A stretch of 64,000 bases of DNA, from assembly GCA_019022495.1 (NCBI GenBank), contig JAFEKR010000001.1, positions 1,178,001-1,242,000 on the forward strand, given 5' to 3'. The DNA is from Epichloe hybrida. Lineage: Eukaryota > Ascomycota > Sordariomycetes > Hypocreales > Clavicipitaceae. Below the pieces are notes generated by a model. The model had not been told where the DNA came from and made no database searches. It worked only from the letters and a program-made list of their open reading frames with translations. The position numbers were made by a program, and so were the translations under genes. This document shows, piece after piece, positions 11,581-24,030 of this stretch (positions within the stretch are counted from its first letter, which is position 1; every line of letters begins with the position of its first letter).

Positions 11581-14500
11581 ATGTCTACAACCGCTTACTA
11601 GTAAGCTTATAAGAGATTAGAAAGAATCTAATAATCTAGATTCTAAGACTGCTATATAGCCTAAGCTTAATAATTATATTACAGGGTTTATTAACCTTAG
11701 TGAGCGTTAGGGCTAGAGAGATAATGACCTCTAGGAATTATTCTAAGAGGACTTTAAAGGCTAGTCTAAGGATACCTTTAAAAGAGTAAATAAGGACATT
11801 GTAAGAGAGCTATATAACTCTTTACAAGATCACGGTGTTCTTATTAAATAAGGCCTAGGATATCTAATCCTAGCATTACTTAAAGAAGTGCTTTATTAAA
11901 CCTTAATGCCTTATTAGCTAGAAGAAAGGTTAAGACCCTCTAAACTGCCTTAAACATAACCTCTATAGGCCACTGCTACAAAGACCTTGCCTAATGTTTC
12001 TAGCTCCTAAAGGGAATAACTACTATATTCTCTATAAGAACCCCTATAATAATCTTAGTTATATTAGGAGCTTAACCCTTAATAGTTTAATTTCCCTCCC
12101 TAATACCTTCCTTCTAATAAGCAGATTATAAAGAAAATCTCTAAGCTTATAAAGATATATAAGGATAGTAACTATTATAGTGAAAAGCTATATAACTTTC
12201 TCTTGCTAAAGCTCACGCTCTTTAAGAGCAAGTATAACTAGATTAACCTCCCTAAGTCGCATTTTAGTAAAGCATTCCCTATTATATTAATAGGAGATGC
12301 TAAATAGCACTTTCTTAATTACCTTGCTAGCAAGAACCTCTCTTATAAAGAGATAATTATAAATATTTGTTAATGATTTAAAATGGAAAGTAATTAATAG
12401 TTTTATTACCATAAGTAAAGTAATATAACCCTTAAAAAATATTATTGCTTAGAACCCTAATAAGAGCAAGCTTAAGTGCCTTAAGGTTCTATTAACTACC
12501 TTAAAGAGAGTTTACAGAGGACTATACCCCTCTAATATAGTGGATATAGAGCTTTATAAGCAGACCTTAAATGTGGTCTCTAGTATCCCTAAATATTAGG
12601 TAGTAGAGTACATACATACACTAGGCTTTAAGAACCTTACTAGTAACCTCTATAAATTAATTATAATTATAAAGAGTAGTGTAAGGAGTAACTAATACCA
12701 CTAGTATTAAGATAAAGACCTATTAAAGGCAATGTTTATAGACTGCTAATATAGCTAATAGAATTAAAGAGACTAAGGAAGAGGAGGTTATTATAGTAAC
12801 TCTAGATAACCTAAGTAATGCTTTATCTATAGTAAGAGTGGCTACTAGTTATTAAACCACACTAACGCTAAATATTAGAAAGAGAAAGAGAGGTAGTAGG
12901 CTAGTAAGAACTATTATTTACCTCCTATAGAGAAGAAGTTTTAGGCATTCCTTGCTTTATTTAAAGGAAACAATAGTAATAATAAAGAGAAAAAAGAAAA
13001 CTAGGAAACATAGCTTAAGGCCTTTACTTAGGACTAAGAGGATAATAATAATAATATTAAGAAGAAGCCATTGTCAAAGGCATAACTTAGCATTATATAA
13101 TTCTTCTACGTAGGATCACAAATAATAGATAATGTTAACATCCTCGTAACGCTTAAGAATTAAGCTTTTTAACACGCCTTGCTTAAGCAAGAGCTATACC
13201 TTAAAGAGGCTTCTAATAAAGATAATTTAATCTATTATGCCTCTAAAGGACACTATTCCAAAGAGATCTTTAAAGGAATTATACTAGATATAGGAGCCTT
13301 AGGCTAATTAACTACTAGTCTAGCATAAGCCAAAGCCCTACTAAGATTAATGCTATTATTAATAATTAAACCCTATAACCTAGAAGTTATTTGCTTTAGT
13401 GCTAGATTAGTAATAACACATAGCGTTATCTATATGCTTATAAAGCTTAGCTAAATTGACTTCTACGTCCTTAATACTACCACACCCTTCCTCTTTTCCC
13501 TTACTAATATAGATAAAATAAAGGTTAAGATTAATAACCTTACTAATGTGTTAATTTAAAATAACAAGACTATACCTATTGTGCGTAGATAGGGCCACCC
13601 TTAGTGGCTTCTAAAGGCAAGAGAAACCGCCGCTTTTCACCTTTTAGAAGGAGAGATTTATTAACTTTACTAAAGGTTTGGTTATCCCTTAATTTAATAG
13701 CTTATAAAGATCCTTTAATAAGCTAGTTATAATATTAAACGCCGTGTAATTAAGAAGCTTACTAAAGTCTATTACTATTATTAGATAAATAGAAAAGCCC
13801 CTAGCTAGTTTAAATTCTCCCTTAAAGATAACTATAACTTTAACTATAAGATTATTATTAATATTATGTAAATTAACGGCTAGCTAGTCCTTTATGTTAT
13901 TAATTTAGTAACCTTATTTTAAGTAGCCTAATTCCTTAACCCTAAGAAGTAGAAAGCTTATAATATCTAGGATGTAATTAGAGAGTGCTAGATTAATACA
14001 TATCTAGGCCCTCCAGACTGGATTATTTACAATGCTAGTAATAACTTTACCTTAGCTAAATTCAGGCATTATGCTTGCTTAATGTTAATTAATATTAACA
14101 AGATGCCTATTAAAGCCTATAATAGCATTAGAAAGGTTAAGAGATATTACAGACCTCTTTGCTAGGCCTATAATATTATTATAGACTTAATTAGCAAGGA
14201 AATTACTCCTAAGTAGTAACTCTAGATAGCTATTAAAGCTGTTAATAACTTAGCAGGCCCTAATAGCCTTATGCTAACCTTACTAGTTATTAGAGCCTAC
14301 CTATAGATAATAGATAAGTCATTACTAAGCGTCTCTATTATTTAATAAGCTAAAGTAATTTAGAAGGTAACTAATAAAGTCCGCCATTACCTAGCTAAGA
14401 GGTAGGTCTATAAGGCCCTTAGCGCCTAGAATAGCCCTAATACATTACTAATATATTAGCTACTACTATAGACTAATATATATATATAAAGAGAAAAAGG

Positions 14501-16817
14501 CAAATAGCACGGCCCTTATAAGCTATTAGCTACTAATAGGAAGACCTATATAGTTAAGATGCCCTATAGCCTAGCTAAGTTTCACTCTATAGTAGTAAAG
14601 CTATACTATAAGGACCTATAGTATATAGGGGCTAATAAGCAAAGCCTTTAGGATATTAGGGAGTATAACCTAGGCCTAGAGGTCCTTACCTATAATATAG
14701 CCCCTTCCTATACTATAGCCCTCTCTAATACTATAGTCCTATTATAAGAAGGGGCTAAGGGGGCCTAGGGGAATAAGCTACCTATAAAGGGCAGCGGGGT
14801 AAAGGAAGAAGAGAAAGAGATACTAGTTAAGAGAAAGCAAGGGAGGCTAAGGAAAAACCTTATAGTTTAATTCTTTATTAATAAGGGCATAGAGAAGCCT
14901 ATAAAGGCTATTAAGGCTAAAGGTAATCCTATAGGAAGCTATAGAGTTAAAGAACCTATAGTAAGCCTTAAGGTAGCTAAAGCTACCCCTATAGGAAGCT
15001 ATAAAGCTAGTGGCCCTAAGGAAGTAAAAGCAAAGGCAATTAGGGCCTAGGTTTATAATCCTAAGGAGCTTATTAAACCTATAGAGCCCCTTATATTTAT
15101 TAATAAAAACTAAGAGGAAGTATTAATTAAGGAGATTATAGCTAGAGAAGTGCTAAATATAGTATTCCTTATAGTAAAAGAAAAGGCTAACTAGAACCTT
15201 ACCCTTTAACTCCGCTAAGAGGGAAAGATTATAACCCTAGGGAACCCCTTTAAGCAATCTAATTAAGCTAAGATTAATGTATTATAAGCTTATAATATAT
15301 TTAGATTTACAATGTTTAATCTAGTAAAGCATAGAGGCTACTAGATCTTTAATTCTTGTATAGTCTAAGAGATTAAAGGTAAAGGCACTAAAACACTATA
15401 TAAGAAATTGCGCCTTGTTATGCAAGGGCATAATAACAGAGGAAAAGAGGCTATCTTAACCTAATTACTAATAATATAGCGATTAAGCTAATGGATTATT
15501 ATAGCCCTTGCTTTATTATTAAAGCAAAAGGGAATTTACCTTTAGCTACGAGATATTACGTAAGCTTATGTTTAATCCTAAATAACCCTAAATAGGCTAA
15601 TTATTATAAAGTTACTAAAGTAAATTACACACCTCTTTCTAAAAGGCATGATAATAAAGGTCATTAAGCCCCTCTATAGGATTGCAGAGGCTAGAACTTA
15701 CTAGTAGGTAATATATTTTCGCTACCATAGGGATAATCTTAATATGATAACCTTAATATATAATCCCTGCCTGCTAATTATAGCGCTAAATAACAAAAAC
15801 CTCTTTAGCATTATAGGGATGTAAACGGATAACACGCTAGGCCTTAGTAATAATAACTTCTTTAAGAAAGAAGAAAAAGAGCTCTAGAAGGTAAAGTTTA
15901 TAGCTAAAGAAAAACAACGCCTTATAACTACAAATCCCCTTATCTTTAATAGCTATATCTTAACCTAGAATGCTAATAACTCCCTAACCCTAACCTAAAA
16001 GGGCTAAAGTTAGAAGATTAAGGAAATTAACCCTTAATTACTAATAGCAAGGTAAGATTACATAGAGTAAAGAGCCTAAGGAAGTTACATTATAATAGTC
16101 TATTAACTAGAGGCATTATATAACCTATTAATTACCATATAACACTAAGAACCCTCTGCTAATAATATCTTATAACTTAATAAACGCCTTAAGTGGTAAA
16201 TTAAGCATTAGTAGTAGGGATTATAGTATATCCCCTTAACTCTTAAAAAAGCAAAGCTCTTTATATTTATAAATAGGTCCCTTACTAATAACAAAGATCT
16301 AAGTTCATAGATTAGATACATTATTATAATTAGTAATAAAGTAATAAAGGAGAATAACACCTTTATTTTAAAAGGGAATATTATCACGTATAGCTCTATA
16401 AAAAGCAAGCGTGTGACCTGTAGCGCACTTGTATCTAAGCTATACAGCATGGTTTAAGGTGCTAATATCGCGTATGTAATATCTACTACCCTTTAAATAA
16501 TCACAGACTAATTAAAGATACCTCGGATCCCAATAATTCTCTGTACAGACTCTTTCTTATTATACAAATACCTTATAAAGCTAGGCATAATAAAAGAGAA
16601 GCAGCTGATAATTAATATTATAGCCCTTTAGTAGTTATATAAGAGGAGGGAAGTCTATAAAGTTAGATAGATTAATAGCGGCAACAATCCGGCTAATGTA
16701 ATAACAAAGGCATCGCTAAATTTAGCCCTTTTAACCTTAATTAATTTAAACGAATTAATGATTTATATAGAAGGATAGGTTAAGAGACCTGCGAGGTTAG
16801 GCAAAGGGGAGGATTAA
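11581..16817 (+). pseudogene. Copia-3 gag-pol remnant
   Basis: It starts at an ATG (MSTTAY) and can be followed, with TAG/TAA as altered Gln/Trp codons, through gag (about 11.6-13 kb), an integrase region with conserved C-terminal block (about 14.0-14.7 kb), a basic linker, a Copia RT containing LRDITQAYVQS near 15545-15580, and RNase H containing YSSIKSKRVT near 16387 and CTDSFLLYKYL near 16545, ending at TAA 16815-16817. These are typical of fungal Ty1/Copia polyproteins. Many stops mean it cannot be translated. The product would have served retrotransposition in cytoplasmic virus-like particles. Confidence 0.8.
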
Positions 16818-16996
16818 TATAATAGGCATATAGGTATAGATTATAATAACTAGGTTAATTAGAATAACCAAAGCCACAATGGCTAATAAGAACCGTGGAT
16901 TCCTATTAAGGGATCCACTTATATACACTTTCCTTTAATCTGATTTTTATTGCGTTTTTAGGCTCCTTTAGCCACGAAGAAAAGAGAGACTACTAG

Positions 16997-17283
16997 TGTG
17001 GCTTCCTTTAGACCTTTAGACAATAAATAGTCTAACCATAGCTAAAGAGTAAAGCCACTAAAGGGATGCACGTAATGCGATTAAATGCATCACAAGCTAC
17101 CCCGCTCCGTTAGTAGTAGCACCGCACTGCAGCCCCACTTTTCCCCCTCTTTTGCCTACCTTCTCTTCTAGCTAGATTCCTCTCCTTCTCCCTCTTCTCT
17201 TCTCTTAGTTATTAGCTATCATTATTAACTTCATTGAATTCAACCCCTTCGCACTAGTGCAACGTTCCTTAGTGTAACTAACA
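16997..17283 (+). repeat. 3' LTR of Copia-3
   Basis: 287 bp, TGTGGCTTCC...GTAACTAACA, followed directly by the second ATTAC. The alignment with 10449-10735 is colinear without obvious indels. The differences I noticed are transitions of the RIP type. Confidence 0.93.
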
Positions 17284-17997
17284 ATTACTATTAATTATTT
17301 TATATTTTAAAATATTATTATTATTATTTTAAATAAAAAATACCCTAAACTAATAGAATAAAATTAATTAAGAAATCTAGATAAATTACTAGAAGTTAAT
17401 AAAATATATACTTAGTACTTAAATCTTATTCTTAATATAATAAGAACTTAAAAAAAGCTTAAACTATTTATTTAAGATTTAAACTAATTAAATATTACTT
17501 TTAGCTTTATAATTCTAAAGCCTTAAGAAGTTATATATAGTAACTTTATATATCTTATTACTATAATATATAAATAAAGAATATAATAAACTAATATTTA
17601 TAATCTATTAATAAAGAATTAATAGTATTATTTTAATTACCCTATATAGCTTAATTAAGCTATAAAAAATAAGTTTAACTTATTTTTTAAAATAAAACTA
17701 AGACTTACTTTTATATAATATACTATACTTATTATAAGAGCTTTAATAACTTTAATAACCTTAATTACTATTATTACTATTATTACTTAATTACTATTAT
17801 TTTACTTTTATTATTATTTTAAAAAAATATAAAAGAGAAAACATTTTTATAATATTAATATTTTTAAAAACCTTAAAATACTAAGTTATTAAAAACTATA
17901 GCTTTTACTATAGTAATTTACTTATAATTACTAGTATTTATATTTAAGTTATTTATTTATTATTTATTATTTATTAAACTTTAACACTAATAATATT

Positions 17998-18090
17998 ATA
18001 AGTAATCTTAGTAATCTTAGTAATCTTAGTAATCTTAGTAATCTTAGTAATCTTAGTAATCTTAGTAATACTAGTAATACTAGTAATATT
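17998..18090. repeat. GTAATCTTA 9-bp minisatellite inside hAT-A copy 1
   Basis: About eight copies of GTAATCTTA followed by variant units (GTAATACTA, GTAATATTA). The same array is present with different copy numbers and variant order in copy 2 (39490-39590) and, inverted, in copy 3 (49510-49610), so it varies in length within the family. Confidence 0.85.
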
Positions 18091-18681
18091 AGTATTATAA
18101 GCTATTATAAGCTATTATAAGCTATAATAAGATATAATAAGCTACTTATATTAAGTTTACTAGTAGTTCTTTTTATAGTTTTTTTAAAATAAGTAATAAT
18201 AATAATTTATAGAAATGAAATAATTTATAGAAATAGTAAATAATATAATAAGAAGGTTTTTCTTTAAGTTATATTAGGGAAATAAAGTATTAAGTTAAAT
18301 AGTATTATTAAAAAGTATAATATTATATATAACCTTACTTAGTTATAGTAAAATTACTAAAATAATATAATATTATAAATTCTATAACTAATTAAATAAA
18401 ATAGGTAATAATAAAAGCTTTTATATAACTAGTATTCTTTTAATCCTTATAATACTAATAACTAATAAAAAGTCTAATACTACATTTATAGTGTTTATAG
18501 TTAGTGTAGTTTAGGAAAAAAAATTTGTAGTATAATGTATTGTAGTTTTTTTTTCCTTGTAGTTAGTGTAGTTTGTAGTGTAGTGTAGTTTGTAGTGTAG
18601 TTACTACACTACACTATAAATACTACACTACACTACACTATAAATACTACACTACACTACACGTTTTAGTGCAATACTCTG

Positions 18682-18950
18682 GCTACTTATATAAGCCTCC
18701 TTTTCTTACCCTAATTACTTCTACCACTCCTCTCTCTAACTGCTATACGAATAATGCTTAGGCAAAGCCTAAGCCCTTACACAAACTCTTAACATCCCTT
18801 ATACAATATAAGTAGTTTTTTGCATATACCCCGCCCTATAGGCACGTGGCTAGTTACTAGCTCCTAGTTACCTAAGGGGTCCGAGGTTCCACCGAGGTCC
18901 CACTACGTGATCAACCTGTCTCTGACCTCTGCGCCTCCATGCTCCTGACA
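18682..18950 (-). repeat. LTR fragment, 5' end at 18950
   Basis: On the minus strand it starts TGTCAGGAGC at 18950, the terminus of LTR family 1. Its distal part contains GGCTTATATAAGTAGC and an upstream CTTAGGCTTTGCCTAAGC block that recur at 40154-40290. hAT-A copy 1 sits in the TATA-like stretch. The rest of the LTR is not found because the left part of the transposon stack is truncated. A composite of two LTR families is possible. Confidence 0.6.
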
Positions 18951-19710
18951 ATAAGTCTTTAGTAATTGCTATCTCTTAAGTTCTAAGATTGATACCACGC
19001 TGAAGTACTCCGTACCTTATTTTATAGCCATATAGGTAGCTTTAAAGAAAAGCCTTTATGCTATAAGAGTATAAGCCTTCTTAATCCACTAGGTTATAGT
19101 GATATGTTACTATAATTCGCTTACAACATTCAGTGTAGTGGGAATAAGGCGCCTTTTGGCGTATTTTAGCCTAGAAGCAGGCAAGTACATAAGGCCGGTT
19201 ATTATCCAACACAATGCCACTAATGTAAATTTGCGCGTGGCGAGGAATTCACTTGACTATGTAGTGCACGAAGACGAAGTGGACACATTCAAACCTAAAC
19301 GAAGCTCAGCTCAACTTTTGATGTATTAACCACTGGAAGTCCCTTCTGATTGATGAATAACAAGACCTTGTTTCTAGTTACTGTCGTGCACTTTTGGCAA
19401 CATCTACACGTCCCGCACTAAGCCTTGGATTGCAATGTGTAACTGCCAGCACCGTCCAACCCTCACGCACGCACGCACGCACGCACGCACGCATGCACTC
19501 ACGTACTAAAAATACGTTCCAAGTTGGTTACATGGCTGCGCCGCGACAGCTTTCCCCTCCTCCACCCTGTAGCGTCTGCTTCTCCTCCTTGACTGGCTAT
19601 CGTCGCGTTGCCACTATTTCCGACTCTCACATTCATTTCCAACAGTCCGAAAGTGTTTTACCTTGAACAGTGGCTGGGCTGTAGCTTCGCGGACGTCTCG
19701 AGCAACACGA
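18951..19710 (+). promoter_or_regulatory. Upstream region of the transcription-factor gene
   Basis: Composition changes from RIP-altered to normal across about 18.95-19.1 kb, marking the left edge of the gene island. It holds a (CACG)7 microsatellite at 19464-19492 and pyrimidine-rich tracts near 19550-19590, common in fungal promoters and 5' leaders. No clear TATA box close to the start. Short open frames here show no family signature and are not called. Confidence 0.55.
19464..19492. repeat. (CACG)7 microsatellite
   Basis: Seven perfect CACG units in the upstream region of the transcription-factor gene, followed by a decayed unit (CATGCACTCACG). Confidence 0.9.
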
Positions 19711-22700
19711 ATGGATGTCGAAATGACTTCGGAAGATGCTGGGCAGCAACGTTCCCAGTCCCAGCCATCCGACTCCCCAGCGAAAACTTCCCCTTCCGCC
19801 CCTAACGGCAGTGGACACGCTGCTGCTGGGCAAATGAGTTTCAGGAGGTATCAATCGCACACATAAGAATCGTGATGGTGAAGAACCGATACTAACGGGT
19901 ATGATATCTCTTTAGGCAACGAGCGTCACGAGCATGTGAGGTATGTGTCTGTGGTCGGCCGCTGCGTTGCTTTTGCGTCTGGCCCGGTCGTAGGTCCATG
20001 AGCCGAGGCAAATATGATGCACCCCACGCTTTCTTGACTTCATGAAGACTTGATTCGGCGCTAACCATCCGCCTCCTATTAGACTTGTCACGCACGAAAG
20101 GTATTTTTCTTCTTTAAACACTCACCTTGCAGTGTTTTTGGGTGTGAAAGCTGACTCTCCCCGCGTTGCTCAGGTTCGATGTGACGCTGCCAGCCTCGGC
20201 GTCCCGTGCACGAATTGTGTCGCCTTCCAGATCGAATGTCGCATACCAACGCCAAAAAGAAAAAAACCTCAAAATGCCAGCAGCCAGACCAACAGAGACT
20301 CTGATAGGTACTTGGTTCAAATCAACACTCTGCACCGTTTTCAACTGTACAGCATAAAGCTAATCGCCCTTGTATCCACGCCGGCAGTGAACGAGAAGGG
20401 ACGGATGATCGGTCAAATCAAACACCTCCAGCTAGTGGTGGTGCCTCTTATCCCCGACCACCAGCGGTATCGCACACGTCTGACGGAACCCCCTCCTCAT
20501 CCATGACCGAATCGCAGGCCCGGCAAGAGGAAGTTGACAGTGACACGTATCTCAATTTGGTTATGAAGCCAAAGTTCACCCGCGCACCCATCACAGAAGC
20601 TGGGCGGGTGGCCTTTCTGGGAGAATCCTCTAATCTCACCCTCCTCGTACACGATCGTCAAGGATCGTCAGATGTTGTTCACTACCCATTGCCGGAGAAT
20701 GTCAGAGGGTCACGCGCCAGGCTTACCGAGCTAGACAATGTCGAGATTGAGATTCTGCACCAAAGAGGGGCATTCCTCCTCCCACCTCGATCTTTATGCG
20801 ACGAGCTGATTGAAGCATATTTCAAATGGGTTCACCCCATTGTGCCGGTCATTAATCGGTGCCGCTTCATGAGACAATATCGGGACCCTAAGAATCCCCC
20901 TTCCCTGCTGCTCCTCCAGGCTGTACTCTTGGCCGGTTCAAGGGTCTGCACCAATGCACAGTTGATGGATGCGAACGGTTCCACAACTCCTGCTGCGTTA
21001 ACTTTCTACAAACGTGCCAAGGCGCTCTACGACGCAAACTACGAGGACGATCGTGTAACAATCGTTCAGTCACTACTACTAATGGGGTGGTATTGGGAGG
21101 GACCAGAGGATGTTACCAAAAATGTTTTCTATTGGAGTCGGGTTGCGACTATTGTCGCTCAAGGCTCTGGGATGCATCGCAGCGTCGAGCAGTCCCAACT
21201 GAGCAAATCCGACAAGCGATTGTGGAAAAGAATATGGTGGACGCTTTTCACACGTGATAGATCTGTGGCCGTTGCCCTTGGACGTCCTGTCCACATTAGT
21301 CTCGATGACTCGGATGTAGAAATGCTCACAGAAGACGACTTCTTGGAAGACGAGTCGGATCGACCGAGCGAATTTCCACCGGATCCCATACACGTGCAAT
21401 TTTTTCTGCAATATGTCAAATTGTGCGAGATCATGGGCTTGGTGTTATCACAGCAATATTCTGTCGCGTCCAAGGGTCGTCAAAGAAATGCCATTGACTT
21501 GACGCATAGCGACATGGCGTTGGCTGACTGGCTACAGAACTGTCCAAAGATCGTATACTGGGAGATGCCTCGTCATCATTTCTGGTCTGCTCTGTTGCAT
21601 TCAAACTATTACACTGCTCTGTGCCTGTTGCACAGAGCGCACATGCCTCCCAGTGGTTCAAGAAGTTTTCCAGATGATTCTCCCTACCCATCAAGAAATA
21701 TCGCGTTTCAAGCCGCCGCCATGATCACATCAATTATTGAAAACTTGGCCGCCCACAAAGAGTTACGCTATTGTCCAGCCTTCATCGTCTACAGCCTTTT
21801 CTCTGCTCTTATCATGCACGTCTATCAGATGCGCTCACCAGTCCCTTCCATTCAGCAAGTCACGCAGGACAGGCTGCGAAAATGTATGCAAGCCATGAAA
21901 GAAGTATCGAGGGTCTGGCTGGTTGGCAAGATGGTTTACACTCTTTTTGAGTCGATAATTGGCAACAAAATGCTGGAGGAGCGTCTTCAAAAAGCTGGCG
22001 GCAAACGCCACCGAAAAATGCAGCACAGCCTGTCACAATTAGAGCAACACAGCAAAGCACAGGATGCGTCCAAGAGAAAGTATGATGACATGGCTATCGA
22101 CTTTACCGCCAACGCTCCCACGCCGCAAGAATCCTACGAGCGCTCACGACCTCAGACACCAAGCGCTATCAAGAATGAGCCTGCGCCGACGATGCAACCG
22201 CCGACGGTTGTGTCGCCAAGCAACCGTCCCACTGCAGCTGATACGTTCATGGGCGGCACTAACTCGCGGCCACAAACGAGGCCAGCCACGCCTTTCAATC
22301 CTTCTTTCTCGGTTCCAGCAACTCCTCCTGATTTGTATCTTGTGACAAGGAACTCACCCAACTTGTCCCAGTCTTTATGGGAAAACTTCCAGCCGGATCA
22401 GCTCTTTCCAGAGAGCTCAAGCATGCCAGCTTTCCCCCATTTATCTCCCACACAAACTCATCCAGATTTGACCCATAATTTGATGCCGCATATGACGCCC
22501 AATGGCATGTCACAAGGTCAGGCTGGCAACCAGTTTCAGTCCCGGGGTGGTCAAGGTCAAGGAAACGGCGGAGTTCCTGTGCAAGGTTTCCCCGCGCCGG
22601 CGGCAAGCATGTGGCAAGCCAATTTTGACGGAGGAATTCATGATGGACAGAGTCCAGATAGCTGGAGCACCAGTTCGGCGCAAGGGCAGCCTGCTCCCAC

Positions 22701-22857
22701 GACTTTGAATGTCGAAGACTGGTAAATCACCCTGCCATGATGGCCTGGAATCAAATAGTCATGTGTCCGGCTCAACGCTAACTCCATTTTTAGGTTCCAA
22801 TTTTTCGGCATCAATGGTGATGCAAGTAATTTGAACCTGGACGTGTCACTCAGCTGA
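19711..22857 (+). CDS. Zn2Cys6 transcription factor of the FarA/FarB/Ctf1 (cutinase transcription factor 1) family
   Basis: A nuclear DNA-binding regulator. In Aspergillus and Fusarium this family controls fatty-acid/lipid and cutin utilisation genes. Six exons: 19711-19847, 19916-19940, 20083-20100, 20174-20307, 20388-22721, 22794-22857. All junctions are GT..AG with CTAAC/CTAAT-type branch sites and consistent phase, giving 903 residues, close to the length expected for Ctf1 proteins. The zinc cluster is at residues 53-82 (RACETCHARKVRC, then CTNC and C82), spacing CX2CX6CX8CX2CX6C, followed by a basic PTPKRKK. The fungal-specific regulatory domain covers about 240-480 (YFKWVHPIVPV, ALGRPVHISLDD). 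The C-terminal third is Gln/Pro/Ser-rich with MTPNGMS-like low complexity. The final intron (22722-22793) adds FQFFGINGD... If it is retained, translation stops at 22725. Start chosen at MDVEMTSEDAG; M5 (19723) is an alternative. FarA versus FarB cannot be settled by eye. Confidence 0.88.
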
Positions 22858-23796
22858 TTTTCGTTTCAAGTGTACGCCACCAAGTACTAGTGTCTATGTG
22901 GAGGGGTTGTGATTTATATGTCACTGCATTGACAATTTTTTTTGCCAGAGTTCGCTCATTTCACTCATCATTCTGAACGGTAGCTGTATATATAAAACGA
23001 ATGAAGCCATGAGACCTCCAGGAAATTGAATCTTTTCATACAAGCACAGACTGCCGACAGAGTAATTCAGGCATACAATATTGTATTTGACCTGAGTGCT
23101 CCCTAATCATCTGACAAGATCTGAGACGCGGACCTATCGTCATGGCAGATGTATACATAGATTGGTTAGAGTTGCTTCATCGGGTCGATGTGCCCTTCCC
23201 TGGGCAAGTACTCGCACAGGTGGGTGCGCAAGTGAGGTAGGACGTTGATTCGCTTTCCAAAATTCAAGAGAACTGATTACAGATCCCAATATCAAATGCA
23301 GCACTTACTTTTGTCGACGAAAAAAAATAGCAATTAACACTGTTAGCAGGATGATGATTTTTGCATATGCATCGCTTCCACCTCTTCATATTCGTCATAC
23401 TGGCGGTGTTCCTCTACCTTCATGCATGTACCTTGGAATTTTTCTACTCACTAAACTAGTACTATTCACAAACCCGTTCAATGTACTTTTGGTCGATTTA
23501 AAATATTGCAATACAATGGGTTGACTGCAGTACCAACCAGGGAGAAAATAGCGTCGAGGGAGCCCCATTTCCCCAGGACCGGTTAGGCTTCGCACCTGTA
23601 CGGCGACTCTCTATAGCCTCTTGTAGCCTTGTACATATACATGATAAGGAGTGACTTTAAGCACCTTGTTATTGGTGCGGTGATGAAAGTACGTCTTAGT
23701 CAATGGATTGTCTAGAGTACCTAGGCTGTTATATAAATTCAGTGCATATACGAGCAGCCTGTTACGGTCTAGCTCACAAGGCTAATCGCGGGTCCT
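22858..23796. other. 3' flank of the transcription-factor gene, no further gene seen
   Basis: Normal composition to about 23.8 kb, where it meets an LTR. A 66-codon minus-strand and a 61-codon plus-strand open frame occur; the latter runs into the LTR. Neither shows a recognisable domain. It probably contains the 3' UTR and polyadenylation site of the upstream gene. Confidence 0.5.
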
Positions 23797-24030
23797 TGTC
23801 AGGAGCGCAGAGGTCAGAGATAGGATGTTTATTGAAGCGGGTCTTCAGAGAACCTTTAGGCTATGCGGATAATAAAGAGGCTAGCTAGCTATAAGATAGC
23901 TATATGCTTATAAAGTAAGGTATTTATTAAAGACTATATATATTATTAGTACTAGGTTAGAGATTAAAACCTTTATATACTTACCTCTAGCTAGTATTTA
24001 TCTAGTAGTAACTATAATAGTCTTAGCTAT
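23797..24030 (+). repeat. Truncated LTR (family 1), 5' end at 23797
   Basis: It begins TGTCAGGAGCGCAGAGG and follows the 270-bp LTR for 234 bp, lacking its last 36 bp. It runs directly into the internal tail of the same family at 24031. The first 100 bp are little mutated and the rest strongly so, which shows RIP fading out toward the gene island. Confidence 0.82.

Larger units (their letters stand above)
10449..17283 (+). mobile_element. Copia-3: full-length Copia LTR retrotransposon with ATTAC target duplication
   Basis: Two 287-bp LTRs (10449-10735 and 16997-17283) start TGTGGCTTCC and end GTAACTAACA (TAATA in the 5' copy through RIP). The 5-bp sequence ATTAC flanks both sides (10444-10448 and 17284-17288). 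A purine-rich stretch (GAAGAAAAGAGAGAC) precedes the 3' LTR. Order gag, integrase, RT, RNase H on the plus strand marks the Ty1/Copia superfamily. It sits inside hAT-A copy 1, so it is the younger of the two. It is RIP-mutated with many stops. Confidence 0.93.
10290..18681 (+). mobile_element. hAT-like non-autonomous element, family A copy 1 (left end lost, split by Copia-3)
   Basis: Two segments, about 10290-10448 and 17289-18681, match the continuous copies at 38337-40145 and 48945-50842 and are separated by Copia-3. The right end has the subterminal TGTAGTG/CACTACA array and ends CAATACTCTG at 18681, the same terminus as the other copies. The left subterminal array and left terminus are missing, so this copy is truncated near 10290, and the flanking 8-bp duplication (right copy would be GCTACTTA, 18682-18689) cannot be checked. 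No coding potential. Confidence 0.8.

Noticed and set aside
16208..16450. 80-codon minus-strand ORF
   Set aside because: Antisense to the RNase H part of Copia-3 gag-pol; open by chance.
19099..19329. 76-codon plus-strand ORF upstream of the transcription factor
   Set aside because: No family signature, sits in the transition from repeat to gene island; not enough to call a gene.
23703..23888. 61-codon plus-strand ORF
   Set aside because: Crosses the border into the LTR at 23797; chance frame.
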